DNA of 64,000 nt, taken from Clostridia bacterium (GTDB taxonomy: Bacteria; Bacillota; Clostridia; Oscillospirales; Acutalibacteraceae). A model generated the notes under the pieces. It did no database searches and had not been told where the DNA came from. It was given only the letters and a program-made list of their open reading frames with translations. Positions 17,920 through 25,547 of this stretch are shown piece by piece. Within the stretch, counting starts at the first letter, position 1. The number at the start of each line of letters is the position of its first letter. The DNA lies in NCBI GenBank assembly GCA_017416485.1, contig JAFQCH010000025.1, forward strand, positions 1 through 64,000, given 5' to 3'. The position numbers were made by a program, and so were the translations under genes.

Positions 17920-18434
17920 AAGAACAAAAAGTAATGCACCCCCATAATCCGGCGACGGTGCACAGGGTTGAGCAGTGGCTTGCAGATCAGGCTGCGGCAG
18001 GGTATATGCTTACGAAACACAAGCGGTGGAGCTTTTATTTTGAAAAAGCCGAGCCGAAACAAACACAATATTATATGTACATGGCGGTGCAGAAAAATGA
18101 CCGCAACAGAAAAGAATTTTTTGATTTGAAAAACAAATACGCACTTTCAAAATCGAAATCGGATTTCAATAAAAATGATACTTCTTTACGGATTTTTGAA
18201 GCGGATCCGGCAAAAACGGATGCATCCTTTTATGCCGCACGACAATTCCGCAAACAAGTGTATGTTGCGCATTATGTAAAAATGTGCCTTGTGCTTTTGT
18301 TGTTGCTGATCGGCTTTTGTTGCCTTGTGCCGTATGCACCGGAAGTGATCGTTGGTATTGTCTTATCGGTTTTGATATTTATTTATCATGTCGTCAGCCT
18401 GCTGATTTTGCTTCGCAGTCAGAATGAAAAATGA
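17916..18434 (+). CDS. DUF2812-like membrane protein
   Basis: 172 residues: an N-terminal soluble part with VHRVEQWLADQAAAGYMLTKHKRW (the 'lower-membrane-face' W/Y-rich strand of DUF2812-like proteins), a charged middle, and two C-terminal transmembrane helices (about 115-165). The start overlaps the MFS stop by four bases (ATGA), so translation is probably coupled. Function is unknown. A second relative lies at 50874 in the same window. DUF2812 proteins are often next to PadR regulators, but none is seen here. Confidence 0.7.
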   Translation: MKEQKVMHPHNPATVHRVEQWLADQAAAGYMLTKHKRWSFYFEKAEPKQTQYYMYMAVQKNDRNRKEFFDLKNKYALSKSKSDFNKNDTSLRIFEADPAKTDASFYAARQFRKQVYVAHYVKMCLVLLLLLIGFCCLVPYAPEVIVGIVLSVLIFIYHVVSLLILLRSQNEK

Positions 18435-18449
18435 AAAAGGAGTAAAGGC

Positions 18450-18836
18450 ATGATTTATTTGTGTCTTGGTATCTTTGCAAATATTGTTTTTGATCTTTTA
18501 TTTTTTGCGGAAGTGAAAAATTGGATGTTTTCTTTTGTCGGCAAACGGGATAAGGTCAAAAAAGAATATCGTACCCAAACGCTGAAAAACAGAATCACTT
18601 TGCAATATTTAAAAGAAACGCAGGAAAATAATAAATCATTCAATCGGTATTACCGATTGTACATAGCGGGTCTTTTGTTGGTGTTGCCGGCTTATTGTAT
18701 GGTTGCCGTGTGCGGTCTTTTGTGGGGGATGAAAGCTGCATTGATCTGTCTTGCTGTGCTGCTGGCTGTCAAAGGCGGTGTTGAGTTGATTGCTTTCGGG
18801 CAGTTCGGAAGTGCACCTTATAAAAAGAAAAAATAA
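18450..18836 (+). CDS. Small membrane protein, paralogue A (no known family)
   Basis: 128 residues, not recognised. One hydrophobic helix at residues 1-20, a Lys/Arg-rich cytoplasmic middle (VGKRDKVKKEYRTQTLKNR) and two transmembrane helices (about 70-115), ending in KKKK. The layout and several residues match the next gene: a W/L-F-x-F-hydrophobic-G motif, a basic stretch, a YLKE/YIAKYL segment and an R-Y-Y/H-R-Y motif before the second helix. AAAGGAG sits just before the ATG. It follows the DUF2812-like gene by 15 bases. Confidence 0.65.
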   Translation: MIYLCLGIFANIVFDLLFFAEVKNWMFSFVGKRDKVKKEYRTQTLKNRITLQYLKETQENNKSFNRYYRLYIAGLLLVLPAYCMVAVCGLLWGMKAALICLAVLLAVKGGVELIAFGQFGSAPYKKKK

Positions 18837-18861
18837 CAGCAATATGTGAAGGTTTTATATA

Positions 18862-19296
18862 ATGGAAGAAATATTGAGTTTATTCGCTTGCATGGTCGTT
18901 CTGGATTATATAGAATTGCACTGTGCAAGACATAGATTGTTCGATTTTTTGATCGGACAGACCGGCAAAAGCAACAAAGCAAAAAAGATTCGTGATGAAC
19001 AGGCTTTGTTTGACTCTGTTTCAATGTCATATATAGCGAAATATCTGACACGGTATCAGACAGAGTTTAAAAGGTATCACACGCGTTACAAAGTCATGCT
19101 GTATATGTTGTTGCCGCAATATCTGTCGGTCGGGATTCTCAGTATCTTTTTTTACGATGAAAAAGTGTTTATGCTCCTTTTCTGTTCGTTTGTTCTCATT
19201 AAAGTAATCGCCGTGCTCTTGATTTTCGGTCCGCCGAGAGGACACTCCGTTTATGCACAAAAGAGATCGGGCAACAAGAGAAGAAAAAGGAGTTGA
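18862..19296 (+). CDS. Small membrane protein, paralogue B (no known family)
   Basis: 144 residues with the same topology as the preceding gene: N-terminal helix, basic middle (IGQTGKSNKAKKIRDEQ), YHTRYKVMLYMLL leading into two transmembrane helices (about 76-125) and a strongly basic C-terminus (KRSGNKRRKRS). Low identity but matching motif order suggests an old tandem duplication. The ribosome site is weak (GAAGG). The stop is three bases before the MGMT-like start and the upstream AGGAG of that gene lies inside this one. Confidence 0.62.
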   Translation: MEEILSLFACMVVLDYIELHCARHRLFDFLIGQTGKSNKAKKIRDEQALFDSVSMSYIAKYLTRYQTEFKRYHTRYKVMLYMLLPQYLSVGILSIFFYDEKVFMLLFCSFVLIKVIAVLLIFGPPRGHSVYAQKRSGNKRRKRS

Positions 19297-19298
19297 CA

Positions 19299-19649
19299 AT
19301 GAACCCCATGCACACTTTCAGCAAACAAAAATTATATACCCTGCTGACGCAGATTCCATACGGCAAGGTGGTAACCTACGGCTGTCTTGCACAGATGCTT
19401 GGTAACAAGGCATGGGCACGTGCGGTCGGCAATGCCCTGCACGAAAACCCCGACGGCAATAAATACCCCTGTTACAAGGTCGTCAACAGCAAAGGGGAGT
19501 TAAGCAGTGCTTTTGCATTCGGCGGCATCACTGAACAACAACGCAGGCTCGAAGCCGAGGGGATTGTGGTGGAAAACGGCAAGGTGGATCTGAAAGAATA
19601 CGGCGTTAATTACATAAGGAGGTATAATATATGTGGCATGAAATTCTGA
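19299..19649 (+). CDS. MGMT-like DNA alkyltransferase domain protein
   Basis: 116 residues covering only the C-terminal DNA-binding/active-site domain of O6-alkylguanine-DNA alkyltransferase: IPYGKVVTYGCLAQMLG, the arginine-finger region AWARAVGNAL (R41) and the active-site motif PCYKVV with C58. The canonical motif is PCHRV; the His to Tyr change resembles several short bacterial homologues. With the cysteine kept, true alkyl transfer is possible, but Ada-type single-domain proteins can also act only in damage recognition. AGGAG is six bases before the ATG at 19299. The 3' end overlaps the next gene by 19 bases. Confidence 0.88.
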   Translation: MNPMHTFSKQKLYTLLTQIPYGKVVTYGCLAQMLGNKAWARAVGNALHENPDGNKYPCYKVVNSKGELSSAFAFGGITEQQRRLEAEGIVVENGKVDLKEYGVNYIRRYNICGMKF

Positions 19650-20071
19650 CACAGGAAGACATTGAAAGCTTTATGAAACGGATGTTGCATTTCCATGACA
19701 GCTGCATCAAGGAAATGCGATATGTCAGCGGTGCAAGTGTCGGGGAAAACCTTGGCATGTTTCCGGTGAACGACCGTCGTGAACTGCGCATGATTATACA
19801 GCGCCAGTTTGCTGAGGACAGTGCAATCGAAATGGTGTTCGGCGGATTGAAGCACATGAAACTCACACCCTTGGATGAGGAGTATACCTGCGAAATTCTG
19901 GGCGCTTCCATGGGAATCAAGGACGGTTTTTTGTATTGGTGCAACGAGGAAGACCCGTCTGTCTGTTCGGCAGATGACGATTGCGCAATTCTGATTTATG
20001 CAAAGACCCTGCAATGGCGCACACTTGAAAATGCAATGGGGGATGCTGATTTTTATGCAGTGTCCGTCTGA
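19631..20071 (+). CDS. Conserved-looking hypothetical protein
   Basis: 146 residues, soluble, acidic (WHEILTQEDIESFMKRMLHFHDSCIKEM at the start, with several Cys and His). I do not recognise the family. An N-terminal helix-turn pattern with HFHDSCIKE and a central beta-rich part (IEMVFGGLKHMKLTP, CEILGASMG) recall small immunity-like or cyclic-fold proteins found next to metabolic genes, but no function is assigned. A strong AGGAGG (19617 region) inside the MGMT-like gene drives it, so the two are transcribed together. Two hairpin terminators follow. Confidence 0.7.
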   Translation: MWHEILTQEDIESFMKRMLHFHDSCIKEMRYVSGASVGENLGMFPVNDRRELRMIIQRQFAEDSAIEMVFGGLKHMKLTPLDEEYTCEILGASMGIKDGFLYWCNEEDPSVCSADDDCAILIYAKTLQWRTLENAMGDADFYAVSV

Positions 20072-20099
20072 GCCGATGTTTGCTTTCAATTAAAAAATC

Positions 20100-20130
20100 A
20101 ACCGCCTGTGATTGGTTTTCACGGGCGGTT
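20100..20130 (+). terminator. Terminator of the MGMT-like operon
   Basis: AACCGCCTGTGA pairs with TCACGGGCGGTT around TTGGTTT; the T-tract is short. Confidence 0.7.
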
Positions 20131-20166
20131 ATTTGCTTGTTGAAGTGAAAAAATATAATAAATTCT

Positions 20167-20197
20167 TCCGTCTTGTCAAAAAGCAAGACGGATTTTT
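20167..20197 (+). terminator. Second terminator before the beta-glucosidase promoter
   Basis: TCCGTCTTG (20167-20175) pairs with CAAGACGGA (20184-20192), followed by TTTTTG. Its T-tract touches the 20-base motif that overlaps the next promoter. Confidence 0.78.
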
Positions 20198-20241
20198 GTT
20201 TACTATGTCAATTGACCCTCAAAATTCTTTTTCGGTATAAT
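20196..20241 (+). promoter_or_regulatory. Beta-glucosidase promoter with shared 20-base motif
   Basis: TTGACC (20212-20217), an 18-base spacer, TATAAT (20236-20241). TTGTTTACTATGTCAATTGA (20196-20215) overlaps the -35 box and matches the MFS promoter motif at 19 of 20 positions. Confidence 0.75.
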
Positions 20242-20312
20242 AGAATAGTATCATAATATGATTGCACTGCAATCATCTGCAATGACTCTTATTTTGAATC
20301 GGAGGGTTTGTT

Positions 20313-22919
20313 ATGAAAAAAATGTTCAAAAAAATGCTGTCCTTGTTCCTTGTTCTTGTGCTGACCGGGGCTGCCGCATTGCCTGCGGTTGCACTCAGCG
20401 GCGATCTTGACGAAGCCATCATTGCGGAAACTTCACAGACGGCCGTTGAAATCGAGGGCGAGGGTATTGTGCTTCTTAAAAATGAAGACAATGTTCTGCC
20501 GCTTGCAGGCAACAAGATCAATGTTTTCGGTGCAGGTTCTGTTTGTCCGTTTTTCGGCGGTGCGGGATCGGGCTGTATCGTATCGGAGAACCCTGTTGGT
20601 TTTTATGATGCGTTGGAAGCCGAAGGCATCGAATATAACACTTGTCTTCGTGATGTTTATGAACTGTTTTGCGGCTCCAATGAAATTCCGAAAACCGACA
20701 ACACCGTTATCAACAATCTGCTGGGGCTTATGCTTGCAAAAAGCTCTCTCAATGAAATGCCTGCTGCCATGCTGACACAGAATATTATGGACGAAGCCAA
20801 GGCTTTTTCCGACACGGCTGTTGTTGTGATCAGCCGCACAAGTGCAGAAGGGGAAGACCTTGACCATGCAACCCTGCAACTGAAAGAAGAAGAAAAGAAG
20901 TTGCTCGAAAAAGCCGATGCAACCTTTGAAAACATCATTGTTCTTTTCAATATTGCAAATGTCATGGAAATGGGTTGGCTCGAAGAATACGAGCATATCA
21001 AGGCTGCGGCAATCATCTGGATTCCCGGTGAATTCGGCATGACGGCAGTAGCAAAAATGCTCAAGGGTGAAATCAACCCCTCGGGCAGACTTGCCGATAC
21101 TGTGGCTTACAGCGTTGCTGACCATCCGTCAAGTGTCTGCTTCGGCTCGCACGAATATGACGGCGGCGGCAATTATGTGGAATATCTCGAAGGCATTTAT
21201 GTCGGCTACCGCTATTTTGAAACCTTTGCAAAGGATAAAGTGCAGTTCCCGTTCGGCTACGGTCTGTCTTATACCACTTTTGCAAAAGAAATGCTTACCT
21301 ATGATATATCTGACGGACAGATTTCCGTGACCGTGCGTGTCACCAACACAGGCGACCGTGCAGGCAAGGACACCGTGCAGGTCTATTACAGCGCACCTTA
21401 TTATGACGGCGGCATCGAAAAAAGTGCCATCAACCTTGCAGGTTTTGCAAAAACCGACCTGCTCAACCCCGGCGAAAGTCAGGAGCTGACCGTTGTCTTT
21501 GAAGCCGATGATATGGCTTCGTATGACCATAAGGTTAATGAGGCATGGGTGCTCGAACACGGTGATTACTCCATCATTGTCGGTGAAAATGTCCGTGACC
21601 ACATCGACAGCTTCACCTATACCGTTGCAGAAGATAAGATCATTAAATATGACGATGTGACCGGCACCGAAATCGAAAACCGCTTTGATGATGTTTACAA
21701 CGGCTTCCCCGTGCTTTCAAGGGCAACAGGGGCTGCCGCTTTCCCCGAATTCCGTCAGCTTGCTGCAACGGATGCAACCAAGAATGTAGATCAACTGCCC
21801 GAACCCACAACCGAGGGTATGGCACCCACCACAGGGGCTGTGTATGACGAAGTCATTACCCTGCAGGATGTTGCCGAAGACGAAAGTCTGTGGGATGCAT
21901 TCCTTGATCAGCTCACTGTTGACGAAATGGTTATGATGGTCATTGACGGTGGTTACGGCACAAGAGGTGTTGAACGTCTTGGCATTCCGCAGACATGGGA
22001 CAACGACGGCCCGTCGAGCGTCAAGGGACAGAACGGTCTTGTCTTTACCGACAGCGGAACGGCTTACCCATGTGCAACCGCGCTTGCATGCACATGGAAC
22101 ACTGCACTTGCCGAAAAAATGGGTATCGGCGCAGGTAAAGAAGCAAGGGATATGGGCACGGACATCTGGTATGCCCCGGGTGCCAACATCCACCGCAATC
22201 CTGCAGGCGGCAGAAACTTTGAATACTATTCCGAAGACCCTGTTCTTTCGGGCAGAATGGCTTCGTCCGTGATTCAGGGCTGTAATAAGGAAGGTCTTGT
22301 TGTTACCATCAAGCACTTTGTGCTTAACGATCAGGAATCCCACCGAGAAGGTATTTTCACATGGGCAGACGAACAGACCATGCGAGAAATTTATCTTAAA
22401 GCATTTGAAATTCCCGTCAAGGAAACCGACTGCAAGGGTGTTATGTCCGCTTTCAACCGTATCGGCACAACCTGGTGCGGTGCAAGTTCTGCACTTCTCA
22501 AAGATGTTCTTCGCAGTGAATGGGGATTTGAAGGCTTTGTTGTTTCCGACTATTCGTGGAACTTTACGGGCACGGGTTACATGAGCCCCGTTATTGCGGT
22601 TTATAACGGCAACGATACCATGCTCACAGGCATCTGGGCTGTCAATGTGGTTTCCCACGTGATTGCATGCCACAATGCTTATAATAATGACCCTATCGGC
22701 TTTGGTACGGCTCTGCGTGAAGCCTGCAAAAACCTTTGCATCGCCAAAATGCACACCAAAGCATTCCTTGAACCGTATGAATATGACGGTTCCTTGCTCG
22801 GTGCCTTGCAGAAGCCCTCCGAATGGAATTTTGAATTCCCCTATATCTTCTCTGCAATCCGCTATATCCTGAACAACATTCTCAATATCATTCTTTATGT
22901 TGTCCGTCATATTCTGTAA
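20313..22919 (+). CDS. Exported glycoside hydrolase family 3 beta-glucosidase, domain-swapped
   Basis: 868 residues. A signal peptide (1-28) is followed by what is normally the C-terminal GH3 half (EGIVLLKNEDNVLPL, IWIPGEFG), a fibronectin-like domain (about 330-420), and then the TIM-barrel catalytic domain (about 520-800; GPSSVKG, GRNFEYYSEDP, KHFVLNDQE). The nucleophile is D746 in VVSDYSW. This reversed order is known for beta-glucosidases of Ruminococcus and Butyrivibrio. The last 27 or so residues are hydrophobic (IRYILNNILNIILYVV), a possible membrane or wall anchor. Its promoter shares a motif with the MFS gene, so co-regulated sugar release and uptake is a fair inference. It is unrelated to the plant-type GH3 protein at 54631. 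Confidence 0.92.
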   Translation: MKKMFKKMLSLFLVLVLTGAAALPAVALSGDLDEAIIAETSQTAVEIEGEGIVLLKNEDNVLPLAGNKINVFGAGSVCPFFGGAGSGCIVSENPVGFYDALEAEGIEYNTCLRDVYELFCGSNEIPKTDNTVINNLLGLMLAKSSLNEMPAAMLTQNIMDEAKAFSDTAVVVISRTSAEGEDLDHATLQLKEEEKKLLEKADATFENIIVLFNIANVMEMGWLEEYEHIKAAAIIWIPGEFGMTAVAKMLKGEINPSGRLADTVAYSVADHPSSVCFGSHEYDGGGNYVEYLEGIYVGYRYFETFAKDKVQFPFGYGLSYTTFAKEMLTYDISDGQISVTVRVTNTGDRAGKDTVQVYYSAPYYDGGIEKSAINLAGFAKTDLLNPGESQELTVVFEADDMASYDHKVNEAWVLEHGDYSIIVGENVRDHIDSFTYTVAEDKIIKYDDVTGTEIENRFDDVYNGFPVLSRATGAAAFPEFRQLAATDATKNVDQLPEPTTEGMAPTTGAVYDEVITLQDVAEDESLWDAFLDQLTVDEMVMMVIDGGYGTRGVERLGIPQTWDNDGPSSVKGQNGLVFTDSGTAYPCATALACTWNTALAEKMGIGAGKEARDMGTDIWYAPGANIHRNPAGGRNFEYYSEDPVLSGRMASSVIQGCNKEGLVVTIKHFVLNDQESHREGIFTWADEQTMREIYLKAFEIPVKETDCKGVMSAFNRIGTTWCGASSALLKDVLRSEWGFEGFVVSDYSWNFTGTGYMSPVIAVYNGNDTMLTGIWAVNVVSHVIACHNAYNNDPIGFGTALREACKNLCIAKMHTKAFLEPYEYDGSLLGALQKPSEWNFEFPYIFSAIRYILNNILNIILYVVRHIL

Positions 22920-22935
22920 GCATTGAAGCACTATA

Positions 22936-22961
22936 AAAGGGGCTGCTCCGGCAGTCCCTTT
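22936..22961. terminator. Terminator between beta-glucosidase and MerR genes
   Basis: AAAGGGGCTGC (22936-22946) pairs with GCAGTCCCTTT (22951-22961) around TCCG; it can serve the convergent minus-strand gene too. Confidence 0.75.
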
Positions 22962-22979
22962 CAATTTTGTGTATTCAGT

Positions 22980-24176
22980 TTACCAATCAATCAGCATATA
23001 AAACGGGATTGTTGACTCAATACTAGCTGCGTGAATATATCGCACTTCATTTGTTTTTTCGTTGTATGCAAAAATCCAGTGTGTGTGAGGAGCTTCATTT
23101 TTTGTAAAAGGCTTGCATCCGCTATAATACACAAGACAAATAAAATCATTCATTTTAATTTCCCTGTAATCATAACAAAGCACGCTCATTTCTGTTTCAT
23201 ACTCTTTTATCAGTGATTTTACACGCTTGATTTCTTTATCGAAGTCTGCTTGCGGTAATGTCCATGAAATAAAAACAGATTCGGTAGGATCTAAAATATA
23301 GGTAAAATCATAATAGTATTCGGCATGGTACAAATCAATGTCTCCGGGGGAGGTGATATCAAAAGGCGGTTCTTCGGGAAGCATATCCAGAAAATAATCA
23401 GCCTGTGAAACACTGCATTTCTGATCAAAAGTCCTGTAATCCGAAAAATCAGTGGTTTGAGATGTGCATATCATGTCAATCGAACAAAACCATGTGATCG
23501 GTAATATCAACACGCATAATACTGTGCAGATTATCAATGTTATACTTCTGCCTGTTTTGCCGCATTTTGTTTTTTTATTCAACAATACAAAACAAGCAAC
23601 AGACGGAAGCAGTGTAGCAAGATTTGTGAACAATGCAGCTGTGCTGACTTTCGGATACTGAAACATAATGAGCGAATCTGTTAATGCGAATAAGAATAAA
23701 AAAACAGGCATACAAGCGATGAGTGCAATAGCTGTTTTTGCGATCATCCGAACCGTTGCTTTGAGCATTCGGAATCGATTATCTTCTTTGGGGATGTCCT
23801 TGTCTTTTGTCGGATTCTTCAGAGCAAAAGCCAATTTTTCAAGGGTGTATGCTTCATGGCTGTTGAGCTGCTCCAAGGATGTCAGAAGCTCTTGCTGTGT
23901 ATTGATGATCTCCTTTTTCTCGTTTTTCAAATCCTGCGCAATGCTGTATGTCTTTTCGGGGCAGGTCTGCATTTCTTTGATCTGCGCCACGGAAAAACCG
24001 AATTTACGCAGCACGGCAATGTCACTGAGCATCTGCACATCCGCATCCGAAAAGTCATATGTTTTTCTGCCGAGGTAGTTTTCCGTAAAGGACGGGTGCA
24101 GAATTTCTTCTTCAATATAGTAGCGAACGGCACGGTCTGTCAGCCCCGTCTGTTCGCAAACGGCCTTGATTTTCAT
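22980..24176 (-). CDS. Membrane-anchored MerR family regulator, copy 2
   Basis: 398 residues. The N-terminal MerR winged HTH (1-70; IKAVCEQTGLTDRAVRYYIEE) is followed by a coiled-coil dimer helix (about 75-115), four hydrophobic helices (about 145-260), and an outer domain with many Tyr/Asp (AEYYYDFTYIL). MerR proteins normally end in a small-ligand domain; here the sensor is in or across the membrane, so a membrane or extracellular signal is inferred. It lies 18 bases downstream of a close paralogue with the same architecture and is probably read from the same promoter. GGAG lies upstream of the ATG. The signal and targets are unknown. Confidence 0.85.
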   Translation of the reverse strand: MKIKAVCEQTGLTDRAVRYYIEEEILHPSFTENYLGRKTYDFSDADVQMLSDIAVLRKFGFSVAQIKEMQTCPEKTYSIAQDLKNEKKEIINTQQELLTSLEQLNSHEAYTLEKLAFALKNPTKDKDIPKEDNRFRMLKATVRMIAKTAIALIACMPVFLFLFALTDSLIMFQYPKVSTAALFTNLATLLPSVACFVLLNKKTKCGKTGRSITLIICTVLCVLILPITWFCSIDMICTSQTTDFSDYRTFDQKCSVSQADYFLDMLPEEPPFDITSPGDIDLYHAEYYYDFTYILDPTESVFISWTLPQADFDKEIKRVKSLIKEYETEMSVLCYDYREIKMNDFICLVYYSGCKPFTKNEAPHTHWIFAYNEKTNEVRYIHAASIESTIPFYMLIDW

Positions 24177-24194
24177 GATTTTACGCTCCGTCGT

Positions 24195-25397
24195 TCACCA
24201 ATCCAGCGTGCTGAAATATGCAGGCCCGCCGAGAAAACTCGCACCGCAAATATAACGCACTGTCATGGATTGTTCATTGTATGCAAAAATGTAATAAAGA
24301 TATTGGTTCGGTTCTGTGTTATTGTCAAAGGTTATTTCTTCAAACGGCTGTGCATCTGCGTAACAGAAATAATATGTGTAATCACCTTTTTGTCCGCTTT
24401 CATAACTTAAACCGTGTTCATTGAAAACGGACTTCGCTCTGTTGATTTCATTGTCGAGTGTGTTTTTGTCGGTCTGAAATGCAACATATATGTCGTATTT
24501 GTGCTCCGGGTGCGTATTCAGATAATTATAATAGTATTCTGCATTTTCGGGAATGGTGATCTTGCTTTCGTTTGGTGCAATATAATAATAGTCGGACGGA
24601 TCCGGAAACAGATCCTGGAATACCGCATCATTGTTAAGATTGCAAGTAACATCCAATCTTTTGTAATTTTTAATATCACTTGTTTCCGATTCACAGAGTA
24701 ATGCAGTTGAAAAGAATACGACAGGGAACAGTAACACGAGGCATAAAACAGAACAAGCAATGCGGATGATTGTTTTGATATACGGTTTTGTTTTTGTGAA
24801 AACAACAAGCAGTGACATCAAATTCGGCAACAGCAATACCAACATGAGAATAGCTGAATATATATTGTATTTCGGATAATAAAACCTGCTATGTGCAACC
24901 GCAAAACTATATAACACAATGAGGATCGGCAACACAGCAATGACTGTAAACAACGAGTTGCGTATGATACGGTATGTGGCTTTCAGCAACCGCCATTTTG
25001 TGTCTTCTTTGGGCAGTGCCTTGTCGGTCACGGGTTTGCTCAATACACTTGCAAGCTCCCGCAATGTATAGCACTGTTCGGCATCGAGCTGCTCGAGTGC
25101 AGACAAAAGTGCCTGTTCGGATTGTATAACTTCTTTCTTTTCTGCTTTCAGTTGCTCGGTAATGCTGTATGTCTTTTCGGGACAGGTCTGCATCTCCTTG
25201 ATTTGCGCTATGGAAAAACCGAATTTGCGCAACACGGCAATGTCCTTGAGCATCTGCACGTCCTCGTCCGAAAAATCATAAGTCTTTCTGCCGATGTAGT
25301 TTTCCGTAAAGGACGGATGCAAAATTTCTTCTTCAATATAGTAGCGAACGGCACGGTCTGTCAGCCGCGTCTGTTCGCAAACGGTCTTGATTTTCAC
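24195..25397 (-). CDS. Membrane-anchored MerR family regulator, copy 1
   Basis: 401 residues with the same plan as the downstream paralogue; the HTH is nearly identical (CEQTRLTDRAVRYYIEEEIL) while the membrane and outer parts have diverged. The start is the GTG at 25395-25397, which has GGAGGG six to seven bases upstream and aligns with the paralogue's first codon; the ATG at 25421 lies inside the -10 box. The outer segment (about 270-400) ends like its paralogue in an aromatic-rich tail with a terminal DW. It is the first gene of the pair and sits divergently to the flavin oxidoreductase gene. Confidence 0.86.
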   Translation of the reverse strand: MKIKTVCEQTRLTDRAVRYYIEEEILHPSFTENYIGRKTYDFSDEDVQMLKDIAVLRKFGFSIAQIKEMQTCPEKTYSITEQLKAEKKEVIQSEQALLSALEQLDAEQCYTLRELASVLSKPVTDKALPKEDTKWRLLKATYRIIRNSLFTVIAVLPILIVLYSFAVAHSRFYYPKYNIYSAILMLVLLLPNLMSLLVVFTKTKPYIKTIIRIACSVLCLVLLFPVVFFSTALLCESETSDIKNYKRLDVTCNLNNDAVFQDLFPDPSDYYYIAPNESKITIPENAEYYYNYLNTHPEHKYDIYVAFQTDKNTLDNEINRAKSVFNEHGLSYESGQKGDYTYYFCYADAQPFEEITFDNNTEPNQYLYYIFAYNEQSMTVRYICGASFLGGPAYFSTLDW

Positions 25398-25419
25398 AAT
25401 GTTCCCTCCTTTTGCCTTC

Positions 25420-25450
25420 ATTCTACTCTTTTACGTGGGGTTAAAGTCAA
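25420..25450 (-). promoter_or_regulatory. MerR-type promoter/operator of the tandem MerR genes
   Basis: On the minus strand: TTGACT (25445-25450), a 19-base spacer and TAGAAT (25420-25425). The spacer contains a dyad, plus-strand CTTTTACGTGGGGTTAAAG (25428-25446), with arms CTTTTAC and GTTAAAG. The long spacer with dyad is the hallmark of MerR-controlled promoters, so autoregulation is likely. Confidence 0.78.
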
Positions 25451-25485
25451 GCCTTTTTCGCAAAAAAACATCAATTATTTCTCTA

Positions 25486-25514
25486 TTGCAAAAATAATAC
25501 AGATATATTATACT
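25486..25514 (+). promoter_or_regulatory. Promoter of the flavin oxidoreductase gene
   Basis: TTGCAA (25486-25491), a 17-base spacer and TATACT (25509-25514), divergent to the MerR promoter 35 bases away. Confidence 0.75.
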
Positions 25515-25547
25515 AAAAATGAATTGTTTGAGGAAGAGGTGTTTTGT

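Noticed and set aside
21717..22964. 415-residue minus-strand open frame
   Set aside because: It is antisense to the catalytic domain of the beta-glucosidase.
25122..25547. 142-residue N-terminal extension of the flavin oxidoreductase
   Set aside because: The extension is antisense to the MerR gene and lies upstream of the oxidoreductase promoter and ribosome site.
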